64,000 nt of DNA. It comes from Dysgonamonadaceae bacterium. Its GTDB lineage: Bacteria; Bacteroidota; Bacteroidia; Bacteroidales; Azobacteroidaceae. The notes beneath the pieces are model-generated. The model worked only from the letters and a program-made list of their open reading frames with translations. It was not told the DNA's origin and searched no databases. The stretch is taken from positions 1 to 64,000 of the forward strand of contig JAIRVZ010000014.1 of NCBI GenBank assembly GCA_031253625.1, read 5' to 3'. Positions 18,666 through 28,474 of this stretch are shown piece by piece; position 1 is the first letter of the stretch; each line of letters opens with the position of its first letter. The position numbers and the translations under genes are program-made.

Positions 18666-18824
18666 AATTTTGTATATTTAGTTTTCATTATTTTTTGTTT
18701 TTATCTTTTCGACAGTGCAAAATAGCATATTTTTATTTTATTTTGCAAGCAGAATAAAAACTCTTTTTCAACGTTTGATTATTATAATTACATTTGTAGT
18801 GAATTTAAGAAAAGAGAACCCGAT

Positions 18825-19595
18825 ATGAATTTAAATTCAGATACATGGCGTGATCTGGTATTTGAAGGCAAAAATAAAGAATATGGAGCTTATGATTTAC
18901 GAAAAACTTCATCCAAAAGACATATCCATGCCTTAATTATCGTAATCGGCACTGTCGGTATTCTAACTCTGACGTTTTATATTTGGGATATATTCAAATC
19001 ATACGATGATGATTATTTTCATCAAATAGTTGAATTTAAGCCTATTAATTTATCGGAATTGAGCGTAGTGGAGTTTTTGGCAATACCTAAAGCAGAAGAT
19101 ATAAAACCTGAAGAAAAGAAAAAAAACACCCCCCCGAAAATAGTTTCCGATGAAGACGAAATTCCTGAACTTGTAGAACAGACAGAAATTGCAAGTATTC
19201 CGGCAGATTCGATAGAATTAACTTCTTCCGATTCGATTTTTCTTGCGAATACCCGGGCAAAGCTGTCTGAAGTTGAAGATGAGCTTGTAACTTATGTGCT
19301 TGACCCTGCGAATTCTAATGAGAAAGCTTTGCAAACAACTATTTTACGTCATGTTTATCATAATCTCAAATATCCCGATGTCGCATATAAGCAAAGGGTA
19401 AAAGGCAGGGTGGTATATTCATTTGTTGTAAATAAAGACGGTTCCATTTCAGATATCACCTTGGTAAACGGAGTGTATATTTTCTTGGATGAGGAGGTTT
19501 TGCGGGTTATCAATTCGATACCGACCTTAGAGCCTGAAAAAAAAGACGGAAAACCAATCAGAATTAAATTCTATCTTCCGGTAGTGTTTTCATAA
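18825..19595 (+). CDS. Energy transducer TonB family protein
   Basis: N-terminal WRDLVFEGKNKEYGAYDLRK (Bacteroidetes TonB start); C-terminal YPDVAYKQRVKGRVVYSFVVNKDGSISD. Confidence 0.88.
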   Translation: MNLNSDTWRDLVFEGKNKEYGAYDLRKTSSKRHIHALIIVIGTVGILTLTFYIWDIFKSYDDDYFHQIVEFKPINLSELSVVEFLAIPKAEDIKPEEKKKNTPPKIVSDEDEIPELVEQTEIASIPADSIELTSSDSIFLANTRAKLSEVEDELVTYVLDPANSNEKALQTTILRHVYHNLKYPDVAYKQRVKGRVVYSFVVNKDGSISDITLVNGVYIFLDEEVLRVINSIPTLEPEKKDGKPIRIKFYLPVVFS

Positions 19596-20738
19596 TCAAT
19601 CTTCGTCGTAATCATCAAATTCCTCGTCATCATAATCCGACTCATCGTCGTCATATCCGGGAATTTCATAATCGAAATCATCATCTTCGACTTCAAGTTT
19701 GATTTCCATCGGACAATGAACAATGCTTTCTATGTCATGGAAGTCTTGATCGTTTAATTCTTTCCACAACAAATCTTTCAATTGCGTGATATTCAACTGC
19801 GTGATAGACGAAAAGAATATATGAAGAACGTCTTCCGGTAAATCTTCGGCCAAGGCCTCCATCAATTCTTCGTCCAGCATATCCGATTTGCTGATGGCCA
19901 AAATTTTCTTTTTGTCGGCCAATTCGGGATTATATTTGACTAATTCGTTAAGCAATACTCCGTATTCTTTTTTAATATCATCGGCATCGGCAGGAACTAA
20001 AAAGAGCAACAACGAGTTTCGTTCAATATGTCGTAAAAATCTCAAACCCAATCCTCTTCCTTCGCTTGCACCTTCAATGATTCCGGGAATATCTGCCATC
20101 ACAAAAGACTGATTATCACGATAATTCACAATTCCCAAATTGGGTTCAAGTGTTGTGAACGGATAATTAGCAATTTTGGGTTTAGCGGCCGAAACGACAG
20201 AAAGCAATGTTGATTTTCCTGCATTGGGGAAACCGACCAAACCTACGTCGGCCAATAATTTGAGTTGAAGAATGATTTTCCTTTCTTGAAAAGGTTCGCC
20301 CGGCTGGGCATAGCGCGGAGCTTGATTAGTAGCCGTTTTGAAATGATTATTTCCCAAGCCACCTTTTCCACCGTGCAGTAAAACGACTTCTTGTCCGTGT
20401 TGTGTTACATCGCAGATAAATTCTCCGGTTTCGCCATCGAAAACAACCGTACCGCAAGGAACATCAATAATCTTGTCCTCTCCGTCTTTGCCTTTGCAAA
20501 GTTTTCCGGTTCCTCCTTCTCCGTGTCCGGCAAGGATGTGGCGAGAGAATTTCAAGTGAAGTAATGTCCAATAATTTCTGTTGCCGCGCAAAATAACATG
20601 ACCACCCCGGCCACCATCGCCACCATCAGGGCCTCCACGAGGGATATACTTTTCCCTCCGAAAATGAGAAGAACCTCTCCCACCCTTTCCTGAACGGCAA
20701 TATATTTTTACATAATCGACAAAATTGGATTCGGACAT
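19596..20738 (-). CDS. obgE: GTPase ObgE/CgtA
   Basis: [55 protein letters not shown]; acidic C-tail. Confidence 0.96.
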   Translation of the reverse strand: MSESNFVDYVKIYCRSGKGGRGSSHFRREKYIPRGGPDGGDGGRGGHVILRGNRNYWTLLHLKFSRHILAGHGEGGTGKLCKGKDGEDKIIDVPCGTVVFDGETGEFICDVTQHGQEVVLLHGGKGGLGNNHFKTATNQAPRYAQPGEPFQERKIILQLKLLADVGLVGFPNAGKSTLLSVVSAAKPKIANYPFTTLEPNLGIVNYRDNQSFVMADIPGIIEGASEGRGLGLRFLRHIERNSLLLFLVPADADDIKKEYGVLLNELVKYNPELADKKKILAISKSDMLDEELMEALAEDLPEDVLHIFFSSITQLNITQLKDLLWKELNDQDFHDIESIVHCPMEIKLEVEDDDFDYEIPGYDDDESDYDDEEFDDYDED

Positions 20739-20747
20739 TTTGTATAA

Positions 20748-20822
20748 ATTGACAATTGACAATTGACAATTGACAATTGAAAGTTTTTATTTACCAATTG
20801 TCAATTTTCAATTTTCAATTAT
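20748..20822. repeat. Heptamer-armed intergenic hairpin (AATTGAC)n
   Basis: aattgacaattgacaattgacaattgacaattga ... ccaattgtcaattttcaattttcaatt. Confidence 0.85.
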
Positions 20823-21394
20823 TTGATGATTCTATCTATGGATTGACAAATCCGCTCAAAAATATCTTCGATATTGCCTGTTCCTTTGATGTTTATCTTT
20901 TTTCCCTGTTTTTTATAAAATTCTTTAAGCGGCTCTGTTTGAGAATAGTATACTTTCAAACGGGCATGTGCGGTTTCAAGATTATCGTCTTTTCTTCCGG
21001 ACAGTGCTCCTCTTTTTAATATTCTTTCAATCAATTCGCTTTCTTCGACTTCAAGATTCAAAGCAGCTAAAATACAGGTTCCTTTTTCTTTCAACAATTT
21101 ATCTAAGGCTTCTCCCTGTTCTAAAGTACGAGGAAATCCATCAAAGATAAATCCTTTTTCAGTTGGGGCTTTATCAAGAATTTCCGCCAACATTCTGATT
21201 ATTAGTTCATCAGGTACCAATTGTCCTTTAGAAATAAATCTTTCGGCAATAATTCCCAACTCAGACTGATTCGCAATTTCTTCTCTCAGGATGTCTCCGG
21301 TAGAAATATGATGTAAACCATACTTTTTGATTATCAAATCGCTTTGGGTTCCTTTGCCGGAGCCGGGAGCTCCAAAAATAACAATATTAACCAT
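20819..21394 (-). CDS. adk: Adenylate kinase
   Basis: IVIFGAPGSGKGTQSDLIIKKYGLHHISTGDILREEI. Confidence 0.96.
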   Translation of the reverse strand: MVNIVIFGAPGSGKGTQSDLIIKKYGLHHISTGDILREEIANQSELGIIAERFISKGQLVPDELIIRMLAEILDKAPTEKGFIFDGFPRTLEQGEALDKLLKEKGTCILAALNLEVEESELIERILKRGALSGRKDDNLETAHARLKVYYSQTEPLKEFYKKQGKKINIKGTGNIEDIFERICQSIDRIIK

Positions 21395-21939
21395 TATTCT
21401 TTTATTTTATAAATATCTTTCAAATTTCTTCCATAACCATCATAATCCAATCCGTATCCGACGATGAAGTCATTAGGGATTTCCATTGCCACATAATCAG
21501 CCTTTATATCGGCCTGAAGTGCTTCCGGTTTGAATAATAATGTTGCTATACGCAATGATTCCGGTTGCTTTGCCAATGTGGATTGTATCAAATATTCTAT
21601 GGTATGTCCGGTGTCAATAATATCTTCGAGAATTACAACGTTCCGATTCTGCACATCTTCAATCAAACCATGTACCTCTCTTATTACTCCTACAGATGCA
21701 GTACCTTGATACGATTTTAAGCGAATAAATGCGATTTCACACGGAAAATCAAGTTGTTTCATTAAATCGGATGCAAACATAAATGCTCCGTTTAATACAC
21801 AAACAAATAGCGGATTTTTGTCATGCAAATCGGTACGGATTTGTTTAGATATCCTGTTTATAGAATTCAAAATTGTTTCTTCTTTTATAAACAATTCGAA
21901 CTGTCTATCTTTAATTTCTATGACCAAATTTTTACTCAA
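21394..21939 (-). CDS. hpt: Hypoxanthine phosphoribosyltransferase
   Basis: VVILEDIIDTGHTIEYL PRPP motif. Confidence 0.92.
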   Translation of the reverse strand: MSKNLVIEIKDRQFELFIKEETILNSINRISKQIRTDLHDKNPLFVCVLNGAFMFASDLMKQLDFPCEIAFIRLKSYQGTASVGVIREVHGLIEDVQNRNVVILEDIIDTGHTIEYLIQSTLAKQPESLRIATLLFKPEALQADIKADYVAMEIPNDFIVGYGLDYDGYGRNLKDIYKIKE

Positions 21940-22073
21940 TGAATATACGTGTTAAATTTATGTGCGCTAAAGTACAAAAATAAGTGAAGTTTTCTTAAAT
22001 CTGAAATCTTTTTTCAACAAAATTGTTGATAAATTTATTTTATGACCCCAATATGCGAAGATTTATAAAACAA

Positions 22074-22100
22074 GCGAGTAAACCGAAACAGTTTACTCGC
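22074..22100 (-). terminator. Rho-independent terminator-like hairpin after inositol-phosphate synthase
   Basis: gcgagtaaac-cgaaaca-gtttactcgc, 10-bp perfect stem. Confidence 0.7.
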
Positions 22101-22124
22101 CTATTGTTTTATTACAATCGTTTT

Positions 22125-23423
22125 TTAATCCATAAAATCAATGGTTTCTTCACCGATGATTGAGCGCAAAGTATTTTTCATTTTTACGTTTTGAATGAAT
22201 AAATCATGCTCTGCGATGTGCTCGTTATCGTGCATCGGGCTCTTGAAATAGAACGACAACCATGTTTGGATTCCACTCATGCCTGCGCGTTGAGCCAAGT
22301 CGGTGAACAATACGAGGTCGAGGCACAAAGGAGCAGCAAGAATAGAGTCGCGACAAAGGAAATCGACTTTCAGTTCCATCGGATAACCCAACCAACCGAA
22401 AATATCAATATTGTCCCAACCTTCTTTGTTGTCTTTGCGAGGAGGATAATAGTTGATGCGAACTTTGTGATATACATCTCCGTAAAGTTCAGGATAAAGT
22501 TCAGGTTGAAGGATATTATCGATAACCGACAATTTAGATTCTTCTTTTGTTTTGAAAGAACCCGGATCGTCGAGTACTTCTCCATCTCTGTTTCCTAAAA
22601 TGTTAGTTGAGAACCATCCGCTCAAACCAAGCATACGAGTTTTAAGCATCGGAGAAAGAACTGTTTTCAACATTGTTTGACCAGTCTTGAAGTCTTTTCC
22701 AAGAATAGGCACTTGTTTTTGAGCAGAAAAATCCCACATAGCCGGCATATCAACTGTGAGGTTAGGTGCACCATTGATGTAGGCCACTCCTTCGGCAATA
22801 CAAGCGTAAGCATATACCATTGAAGGCGCGATTTCTTCGCTGTTTTCTTTCATTGCTTTTTCAAGAGCAGGAAGTGTTTCGTGAACTGCACTGATTTTTG
22901 TGAAGACTTCTGTACTTCCGCACCAAATACAAACCATACGGTCGCAATTGTTATCTGTTTTGAATTTTTTAATGTCTGCGCGCACGGCTTCCATCAAATC
23001 CCATTTAGTAGGAGCTGACTTAACCCAAGTTCCATGCAAACGTTTTACAAAGTTTTGATCGAATACGGCTTTCATCGGTTTGATAGCTTGTAATTCGTCT
23101 CTTACTTTATCTAAGTCGTTAGCACTCAATACTTCTGCATGACGGGCTGCTGCGTATGCATCATCTTCAAAGATATCCCAACCGCCAAACACAATATCAT
23201 TTAAGTCTGCCAAAGGCACAACATCTTTAATTTTCGGGAAACGGTTTTCGTTTCTCTTTCCCAGACGAATGGTTGCCAATTGAGAAACAGAGCCCACAGG
23301 AATTCCCAATCCTTTGCGAACGATCAAAGTTCCGGCAACAAATGTGGTAGCTACAGCACCTCCAACACCAATAACGAGAACGCCAAGTTTTCCTTTAGCG
23401 TCTTTTACTTGTACTTTTTCCAT
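22125..23423 (-). CDS. myo-Inositol-1-phosphate synthase (inositol-3-phosphate synthase)
   Basis: LGVLVIGVGGAVATTFVAG NAD-binding; VVPLADLNDIVFGGWDIFEDDAYAAA; LGLSGWFSTNILGNRDGEVL. Confidence 0.92.
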   Translation of the reverse strand: MEKVQVKDAKGKLGVLVIGVGGAVATTFVAGTLIVRKGLGIPVGSVSQLATIRLGKRNENRFPKIKDVVPLADLNDIVFGGWDIFEDDAYAAARHAEVLSANDLDKVRDELQAIKPMKAVFDQNFVKRLHGTWVKSAPTKWDLMEAVRADIKKFKTDNNCDRMVCIWCGSTEVFTKISAVHETLPALEKAMKENSEEIAPSMVYAYACIAEGVAYINGAPNLTVDMPAMWDFSAQKQVPILGKDFKTGQTMLKTVLSPMLKTRMLGLSGWFSTNILGNRDGEVLDDPGSFKTKEESKLSVIDNILQPELYPELYGDVYHKVRINYYPPRKDNKEGWDNIDIFGWLGYPMELKVDFLCRDSILAAPLCLDLVLFTDLAQRAGMSGIQTWLSFYFKSPMHDNEHIAEHDLFIQNVKMKNTLRSIIGEETIDFMD

Positions 23424-23557
23424 ATCTTTATCTTTATAAATTAAAATTCCTCTTTGTCTTTACGACAATAAATTTTTATCAAAAAAATATCCGGCAAAGG
23501 TATAATAATGTTTCGAATTACAAAAGTTGTTTAAGTATAAAATTAAAACAACAAGCA

Positions 23558-24379
23558 TTATTTTCTCAATGAATATGTTTGTTGTTTCAAATATTCTCCA
23601 AACGCTTTTATATCATCAAATTTATCTTGTTCTTCTACCGAAATAGGTTTCCCGAAACGTACATAAATGACTTTGCCTTTTTTATTGGTTACTTCATGCA
23701 ACAAACGAATCGTGCGGATTCTCCAATCGATAAAGCCCAAAAAACGATAGAGCCATGAATTATTTCCCGAAATGTACATGGGAATTACAGGCACTCTCAC
23801 TTTTTTAATTAGTTTGAGTACCGAAGGTTGCCATTCCCGGTCGACATCTCCTTTGAGGTGCGGATCAGAAACACCTCCTGCGGGAAATAATCCCAAGGGA
23901 TGACCGTCTTTCACATGTTCCATACATTGCTTAACACCTCCGATGCTTGATTTCATATCGGCCATTTTATTCCCTTTGGCATAAGGATTTACGCCAATGA
24001 AATTTTCTTCCATCGTGTCGATTTTACTGAGCATCCAGTTTACCATCATTTTGTAGTCTTTGCGTTTGGCAGCCACTACACTGATGGCGATAATTCCGTC
24101 GATATGTCCATACGGATGATTCGAAACAGTGATAAAAGGTCCTTCTTTGAAGGAATCGAGGATTTCATAATTCTCTATCTTTCTGATAATTCCTCGCTTA
24201 TCTAACAAGTTGTTTACAAATCCAACGCCTGTATATTGTTTGGAGTCGTCGTAAACTTTGTTGACTTTATTCATTCCGCTTATCCAAAAGAGAAAATCGA
24301 CCAATATTGAACCGAATTTCCCTCTCAAAATGGGATGTAAACTTGCGACTTCCTTTTTACTTATAAGTTTCTCTTTCAT
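23558..24379 (-). CDS. 1-acylglycerol-3-phosphate-type acyltransferase
   Basis: VSNHPYGHIDGI (NHxxxxD-like) and GLFPAGGVSD. Confidence 0.8.
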   Translation of the reverse strand: MKEKLISKKEVASLHPILRGKFGSILVDFLFWISGMNKVNKVYDDSKQYTGVGFVNNLLDKRGIIRKIENYEILDSFKEGPFITVSNHPYGHIDGIIAISVVAAKRKDYKMMVNWMLSKIDTMEENFIGVNPYAKGNKMADMKSSIGGVKQCMEHVKDGHPLGLFPAGGVSDPHLKGDVDREWQPSVLKLIKKVRVPVIPMYISGNNSWLYRFLGFIDWRIRTIRLLHEVTNKKGKVIYVRFGKPISVEEQDKFDDIKAFGEYLKQQTYSLRK

Positions 24380-24390
24380 GTTTTTACAAG

Positions 24391-25326
24391 TTATCTGATG
24401 TAATCGAGATATTTATTGAAAAATCTCCAAAACCAACACATACGCATCAATACAAACTCGAATAAGACATAGCCAAACAATGCGCAAAGAATACCCAATA
24501 CTACATCAATAATATAATGATGAGATGTGTAAACGGCCGTAAACCAAATTCCGATCATAAATATAACCACTGTGGTTATGATAATCCAATTGCATTTTTC
24601 TTTCAACGCATAAAGCAAGACAACTACCAAATAGGCAGAATGCAGGGATGGAACCGCTGCAAACACATTGGCATTTCGTCCATAAATGGAATCGAACAAC
24701 GGAAATCCTATCAAAGTGTCGAAACGCGCTAAACCCGCCATATTTCCCGGAGTATTCAAAATGGGTTCAAAGCCGTAATTGATAGCATACCACGGTGGTG
24801 CTGCGGGATAAACATAGTAGCCGACAAATCCTACTAAATTGACTAACAAAAAGACCATCGAAAATCGCAAGAACATATCTCTGTCTTTCTTGGTATAAAG
24901 ATACAATGCAAAAAGCACAGGAACAGGCACCCATCCGAAATAAAAAATTCCGGAAAGAAAATCCATTATTGCAGAACTGTGTTTTATAAAATATTCGCAG
25001 GGAATCAGAAGTGCTTCTACCGTTTTGATTCCGAACAAGCTTTTTTCCAAATTATACAGGTTTTCCACATCTATCGAATTGACCATATAATTAGGAAAAA
25101 CACGCATCCAATCGTATGAGATCCCGAAAATAAAGAACGGGAGCAATCCGACGGCCAATTTGCGGGGTTTTATTCCTGTAAAAAACAATAAAAAGAACGC
25201 TATAACCAAAATAAAATGTTCGGGTCGAATGCCTATAAATATCATTGTCAGAATGAGAAAAAGAGCAGCAACTCCTATAACAATGATACTTTCTCTTAAC
25301 GAGGGAAAGGAAAATTTAAATTTCAT
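24391..25326 (-). CDS. PAP2-superfamily, AUR1/IPC-synthase-like membrane phosphotransferase
   Basis: [34 protein letters not shown] catalytic-type motifs. Confidence 0.82.
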   Translation of the reverse strand: MKFKFSFPSLRESIIVIGVAALFLILTMIFIGIRPEHFILVIAFFLLFFTGIKPRKLAVGLLPFFIFGISYDWMRVFPNYMVNSIDVENLYNLEKSLFGIKTVEALLIPCEYFIKHSSAIMDFLSGIFYFGWVPVPVLFALYLYTKKDRDMFLRFSMVFLLVNLVGFVGYYVYPAAPPWYAINYGFEPILNTPGNMAGLARFDTLIGFPLFDSIYGRNANVFAAVPSLHSAYLVVVLLYALKEKCNWIIITTVVIFMIGIWFTAVYTSHHYIIDVVLGILCALFGYVLFEFVLMRMCWFWRFFNKYLDYIR

Positions 25327-26047
25327 TTGTATTTGTTTCGCTATTATTTTTGTCTTGTTCCTGTAATACTTTCCGGCAATGAATCATCCGGCTTATGGCT
25401 GTGATATTGGAAAATACAGCGACAAAAGCGATAGGAATTACAAGTATTGAGATTGGCTCAAATAACACAAGATTACAACAGGACAGATAAAGTCTGTAAT
25501 CTCCACCTATGAAATGAGCAACGATTCCGCATGAGATGGCACCAAGCGCAGTGATTATAACACGTTCGGGGCGTTGCATAAAACCAACTTTACATTCAAT
25601 TCCTAATCCTTCGGCTCGAGCTCGGACATAACTCACCATCATAGAGCCTATTAATGCTATAAATGCGAACAAAGAACTAAAGAAATAACCTTGTAGTATC
25701 AAATAATAACAAATTCCGAAAAATACGATTAATTCGCTGTAGCGGTCAAGTACAGAGTCGAATAATGCTCCATATCTGGAACTCATTTTTCCCAGCCGGG
25801 CAACCTGTCCATCAAGCATATCAAACAAGCCGGCAAACAGAATAAGTGCACCGCCCCATCCGACATAAGAATAATCGCCCCTTTCTCCGTGTATTGCTGC
25901 ATAAATGAAAACTCCACAGGTAATGATGTTTAGTATCAAGCCAATAGCTGTAACAGAATTAGGCGTCATGCCTATTTTAATCATTCCATGCACTAATGGG
26001 TTGATTATTTTGTATATCAGTTGTTGGGCAAAATCTCTTATTTTCAT
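25316..26047 (-). CDS. CDP-alcohol phosphatidyltransferase family protein
   Basis: Complete CDP-AP motif [30 protein letters not shown]. Confidence 0.9.
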   Translation of the reverse strand: MKIRDFAQQLIYKIINPLVHGMIKIGMTPNSVTAIGLILNIITCGVFIYAAIHGERGDYSYVGWGGALILFAGLFDMLDGQVARLGKMSSRYGALFDSVLDRYSELIVFFGICYYLILQGYFFSSLFAFIALIGSMMVSYVRARAEGLGIECKVGFMQRPERVIITALGAISCGIVAHFIGGDYRLYLSCCNLVLFEPISILVIPIAFVAVFSNITAISRMIHCRKVLQEQDKNNSETNTNEI

Positions 26048-26057
26048 ATCTTTTGTA

Positions 26058-26660
26058 TTATATTGTTTCTTCTTCTAATTCTAAGGATTCTAAGGACTTT
26101 AAAGACTCTAAGGGGAATTCTGAAGAATCTGTTTTTTCCCTTCTGACGAAGTATTTTCTGAAATTGCGATCTCTGTATACGAAGACTCGTTGCATGTTGT
26201 AGTTCCACAAAAATCCGACAAGCAGAGAAACAACAATTTTAGAGAATATAAAAACATCGTCGACCATGTGTCCTAAAAACTCTCGGAGCCACAAATTTCT
26301 CTTCAGAAGTTCAGTCATGGCATAAGTTCCTCCGGTATTTAGGAAAATACTACCAATCCAAACAGATGTGTATTTTATGGCAACATACTTTATCTTAACT
26401 CCTTGAGCTTTGAATGTCCATTTATAATTGATTATGCAATTAACAATTCCTCCGGAAACCGCACCTATAAATGTGGCGTAAACATAGAATAAATTAAACA
26501 ATTTTGCCAGTAAAATGGTTACTCCAAAATCAGTCAAACTTGCTATTTGCGATGAAAATTGCGCTCTTAAAAAGGTAAAAATTCCTCCTTTATCAGAAAC
26601 TGCACGAGCAATTTTTTTTATATAATTTTTAGCCACTTTACAATCAATATGAATATACAA
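26058..26660 (-). CDS. GtrA-family membrane protein
   Basis: [26 protein letters not shown]...[14 protein letters not shown]. Confidence 0.85.
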   Translation of the reverse strand: MYIHIDCKVAKNYIKKIARAVSDKGGIFTFLRAQFSSQIASLTDFGVTILLAKLFNLFYVYATFIGAVSGGIVNCIINYKWTFKAQGVKIKYVAIKYTSVWIGSIFLNTGGTYAMTELLKRNLWLREFLGHMVDDVFIFSKIVVSLLVGFLWNYNMQRVFVYRDRNFRKYFVRREKTDSSEFPLESLKSLESLELEEETI

Positions 26661-27097
26661 CTATATACTCCGGCAAGAATATCATCCATCATTACGCCTA
26701 CTCCTCCTTTGAGATTTTCCATTTTCCTGATTCCACACGGTTTGAAAATATCAAATAACCGGAATAAAATAAATGCCAACAATATGTAGTACCAATGATC
26801 AGCCGGTGTAACGGCTAATAAGGCTATCCACATTCCTACCATTTCATCCACTACTATACGGGAAGGGTCTTTACCCCAAACAGGTTCCAATACATTGGAA
26901 CTCCATATTCCCAAAATAGTGAATAATAATATTAAAAAAATTGTTGCATATAGTAAAAAGGAAACCGGCAGAAATATAGCTAATACACACCATATCAGGG
27001 CTGCCAAAGCTGCACCCACTGTTCCGGGTGCAAAAGGAGAAAACCCGGTTCCAAAACCAGTCGCAATAATTATATGGAAAATCTGTTTTTCTTTCAC
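26618..27097 (-). CDS. pgpA: Phosphatidylglycerophosphatase A family protein
   Basis: IATGFGTGFSPFAPGTVGAALAALIW...VVDEMVGMWIAL...FRLFDIFKPCGIRKMENLKGGVGVMMDDILAG. Confidence 0.93.
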   Translation of the reverse strand: MKEKQIFHIIIATGFGTGFSPFAPGTVGAALAALIWCVLAIFLPVSFLLYATIFLILLFTILGIWSSNVLEPVWGKDPSRIVVDEMVGMWIALLAVTPADHWYYILLAFILFRLFDIFKPCGIRKMENLKGGVGVMMDDILAGVYSCIFILIVKWLKII

Positions 27098-27224
27098 CTT
27101 TTTTAATGAAAACGGACAAAATTACTGCAAAGTAAGTGAAAACTTTTGACACCAAAAAAGTTTTTTTGTTTTATCTTAAGGTTTTTTTAAGGTTAGAATA
27201 AAGAATAATCTATATAGCAGTAAA

Positions 27225-27941
27225 TTACAAACTCATCAATTCCCGGAAATCGGAAATAACTGCATCAGGCAATTGGTGAAATTTCTCGTCTTTTTCCCAA
27301 CCAAGGCCTTTCAACCAAATTGTTTTACAACCTATTTCAATTGCAGGTATAATATCTTTTGAATAGGAGTCTCCGATTACGACTACTTCTTCAGGAGAGA
27401 ATCCTAATGCTTTTACCCCCAAAGAAAAAATGGCAGGATCGGGTTTTCTGACTCCAACTGTTGCCGATTCTATGATTTCTTTGAAATAATCAACAATTCC
27501 AAAATCATTCAAAACAGACTTCATGTTTCCATAAAAATTGGACACAAGCACTACCGGATATTTAGTTTGTAACTGTTGGATTACAGGTTTTGCTTTTTGC
27601 ACCGTAGCATTGGCAAAGTTATAGCATTGAGTCGAAACGGCACGGGAATATTGAGAAGTGTTATTATCAGCAGGCAAAAAACCGTTTTCGATTAGCCAAT
27701 TTATTTGTAAATCAACTTTCTTCTTCAGCAGGTTTTTGAATGTATCCGAAGACTTAATAACGTGATTTGTAGCTAAATATCTTTCTCCGTAGATGTATGC
27801 GTTACGAAAATCGTCCTTGGCGACCGGCACTTGATTGTCTTCGTAAGCTTCCCACAAGACTTCAGCCCAATGTTTTCCGTTGGTATCTATCGTTCCTCCG
27901 TAATCAAGAATAATTCCTTTTATTGTGGTTGTATCTAACAT
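27225..27941 (-). CDS. HAD-family hydrolase
   Basis: GIILDYGGTIDTNGKHW; VVLVSNFYGN; VGVRKPDPAIF; VVVIGDSYSKDIIPA. Confidence 0.88.
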   Translation of the reverse strand: MLDTTTIKGIILDYGGTIDTNGKHWAEVLWEAYEDNQVPVAKDDFRNAYIYGERYLATNHVIKSSDTFKNLLKKKVDLQINWLIENGFLPADNNTSQYSRAVSTQCYNFANATVQKAKPVIQQLQTKYPVVLVSNFYGNMKSVLNDFGIVDYFKEIIESATVGVRKPDPAIFSLGVKALGFSPEEVVVIGDSYSKDIIPAIEIGCKTIWLKGLGWEKDEKFHQLPDAVISDFRELMSL

Positions 27942-27943
27942 GC

Positions 27944-28264
27944 CTAACGAGTAGTTTGATGATTGGATATTATCTTCTCAATCAAAATAAAATGATTCAC
28001 CTTATCAATATTGTATACAATATACCATGTTGTCATCTTATTTCGATTGTATTTATAAACATAAGAACCATACAATAAATGACTTTCATACGAACACTTT
28101 ATATGACGTTTTTTAGTTTCAAGCTTACGAGCAGCCGTTATAATACTATCTTTATATTTTACTGCTTGTTCTCTGTCGAAACTATAAACTTTCCAAGTCA
28201 TCAAGCCTGATACAATCTCAATTAGGTCTTTTTTTGCTTTTTCGTTGAATAAAACCTTTGTCAT
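27944..28264 (-). CDS. RelE/ParE-like toxin-family protein
   Basis: MTKVLFNEKAKKDLIEIVSG...YGSYVYKYNRNKMTTWYIVYNIDKVNHFILIEKIISNH; overlaps an upstream small ORF. Confidence 0.65.
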   Translation of the reverse strand: MTKVLFNEKAKKDLIEIVSGLMTWKVYSFDREQAVKYKDSIITAARKLETKKRHIKCSYESHLLYGSYVYKYNRNKMTTWYIVYNIDKVNHFILIEKIISNHQTTR

Positions 28265-28448
28265 TAGAAGAAAATAAATCGTTAATCATTTCGGTTGTGG
28301 CTTGGTCAAATTCTTCAATTGTGATATATCCTTGAGGTATCGAATTAGAAAGTTCTCTCCTCGTAATTTTTTCAGTGTAAGGATTATCATTTATTTTAAA
28401 ACTTTTTCTAACAAGAATATTAGAATTTGCTATAGCTGTTGGTATCAT
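28218..28448 (-). CDS. Putative antitoxin partner
   Basis: SIPQGYITIEEFDQATTEMINDLF; resembles ORF 34758..35003 (EIPKGYMTSKEFRCRATIKVNQFC). Confidence 0.6.
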   Translation of the reverse strand: MIPTAIANSNILVRKSFKINDNPYTEKITRRELSNSIPQGYITIEEFDQATTEMINDLFSSNDKGFIQRKSKKRPN

Positions 28449-28474
28449 TATAATTCAAATTTATAATCGCAAAG

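Noticed and set aside
19596-19690. Acidic Asp/Glu-rich tail of ObgE as a novelty
   Set aside because: Acidic C-terminal tails are common in ObgE proteins; not unusual enough to list.
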